Positions 21,481-21,834 of a DNA stretch of 21,834 nucleotides are shown in pieces. The notes beneath the pieces were generated by a model that was not told where the DNA came from, did no database searches, and saw only the letters and a program-made list of their open reading frames with translations. This stretch comes from JBKPIY01 sp046730475 (GTDB lineage: Bacteria; Actinomycetota; Thermoleophilia; Solirubrobacterales; 70-9): contig JBKPIY010000042.1 in assembly GCA_046730475.1 (NCBI GenBank), positions 1 to 21,834 on the forward strand, in the 5' to 3' direction. Made by a program: the position numbers and the translations under genes. The first letter of the stretch is position 1, and the number at the start of each line of letters is the position of its first letter.

Positions 21481-21834
21481 GCAAGGCCGACGTCTGCGCG
21501 GTGATCCTGTTCATCGGGGTCACCCTGTACGCCGTCTTCGGCGGGGCGGACTTCGGGGCCGGGATGTGGGACCTGCTCGCCGGGACCGGGGAGCGCTCTG
21601 CCCGCGTTCGCGCCCAGATCGACCGCTCGATCGGCCCCGTATGGGAAGCGAACCACGTCTGGCTGATCTTCGTCCTGGTGGTGCTCTGGACCGCCTTCCC
21701 CACCGCGTTCTCGGCGATCATGAGCACCCTCTACATCCCGCTCGCGATCGCCGCCCTCGGGATCGTCCTCCGGGGCTCGGGGTTCGCCTTCCGGCACGCC
21801 CTCCCTGGTCCCATGCACCGGCCCGCCACCCGGG
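21477..21834 (+). CDS. cydB: Cytochrome bd oxidase subunit II, 3' truncated by window edge
   Basis: Second membrane subunit of cytochrome bd, seen for the first 119 codons. The start is GTG 21477, overlapping the cydA stop. CydB hallmarks are present: an N-terminal hydrophobic helix, then LYAVFGGADFGAGMWDLLAG near residues 22-41, DRSIGPVWEANHVWLIF near 53-70, and TAFPTAFSAIMSTLYIPLA in the next helix. The remainder, including several membrane helices, lies beyond the window. A cydDC exporter or further genes may follow outside it. Confidence 0.95.
   Translation, partial: MSKADVCAVILFIGVTLYAVFGGADFGAGMWDLLAGTGERSARVRAQIDRSIGPVWEANHVWLIFVLVVLWTAFPTAFSAIMSTLYIPLAIAALGIVLRGSGFAFRHALPGPMHRPATR

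Overview
The window is about 22 kb of very GC-rich DNA, dense with genes on both strands. It uses many GTG and some TTG starts and has very short gaps. The gene set (actinobacterial-type P450, FMN-dependent hydroxy-acid dehydrogenase, DrrAB-like ABC exporter, MMPL transporter, cytochrome bd) and the recurrent leaderless-type starts fit a chromosomal segment of an actinomycete. A deep-branching lineage such as Thermoleophilia/Solirubrobacterales is possible, but the lineage is inference and no rRNA or marker gene confirms it. No tRNA, rRNA, CRISPR array, IS element or phage gene was seen, and no stretch longer than 300 bases lacks a gene.

Layout. 1-5.3 kb: the 3' part of a Baeyer-Villiger-type flavin monooxygenase, an ABC exporter pair (ATPase plus permease, 4-base overlap), and a divergent pair made of a DHA2-type MFS efflux pump and a MarR regulator. 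5.3-10.2 kb (minus strand): a P450, a CopD-like membrane protein, a PLP enzyme closely resembling eukaryotic sphingosine-1-phosphate lyase, and an FGGY carbohydrate kinase translationally coupled to that lyase. 10.3-13.3 kb (minus strand): a stand-alone 5'-3' exonuclease, a membrane-anchored cupredoxin and an FMN alpha-hydroxy-acid dehydrogenase; hairpin terminators follow the last two. 13.4-15.6 kb: a GNAT acetyltransferase, a cyclophilin followed by a DUF2007-like protein, an unrecognised 153-residue protein and a tiny Cys-rich protein.

15.6-21.8 kb (plus strand): an apparent sulfide-oxidation and respiration locus. It holds an ArsR-family regulator with a C-x3-C pair, a small DUF2892-like membrane protein, an MMPL/RND transporter, a sulfide:quinone oxidoreductase-like flavoprotein, a DUF1641 protein, and cydA plus partial cydB. 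The simplest model (inference) is that the regulator senses reactive sulfur, the flavoprotein passes sulfide electrons to quinone, and the sulfide-tolerant bd oxidase re-oxidises the quinol.

The most notable signals are this sulfur/bd locus with an embedded MMPL transporter, the sphingosine-phosphate-lyase-like/FGGY-kinase operon, a recurrent TAnnnT element 6-8 bases before seven start codons (leaderless-type), and inverted repeats at the ArsR and P450 promoters.
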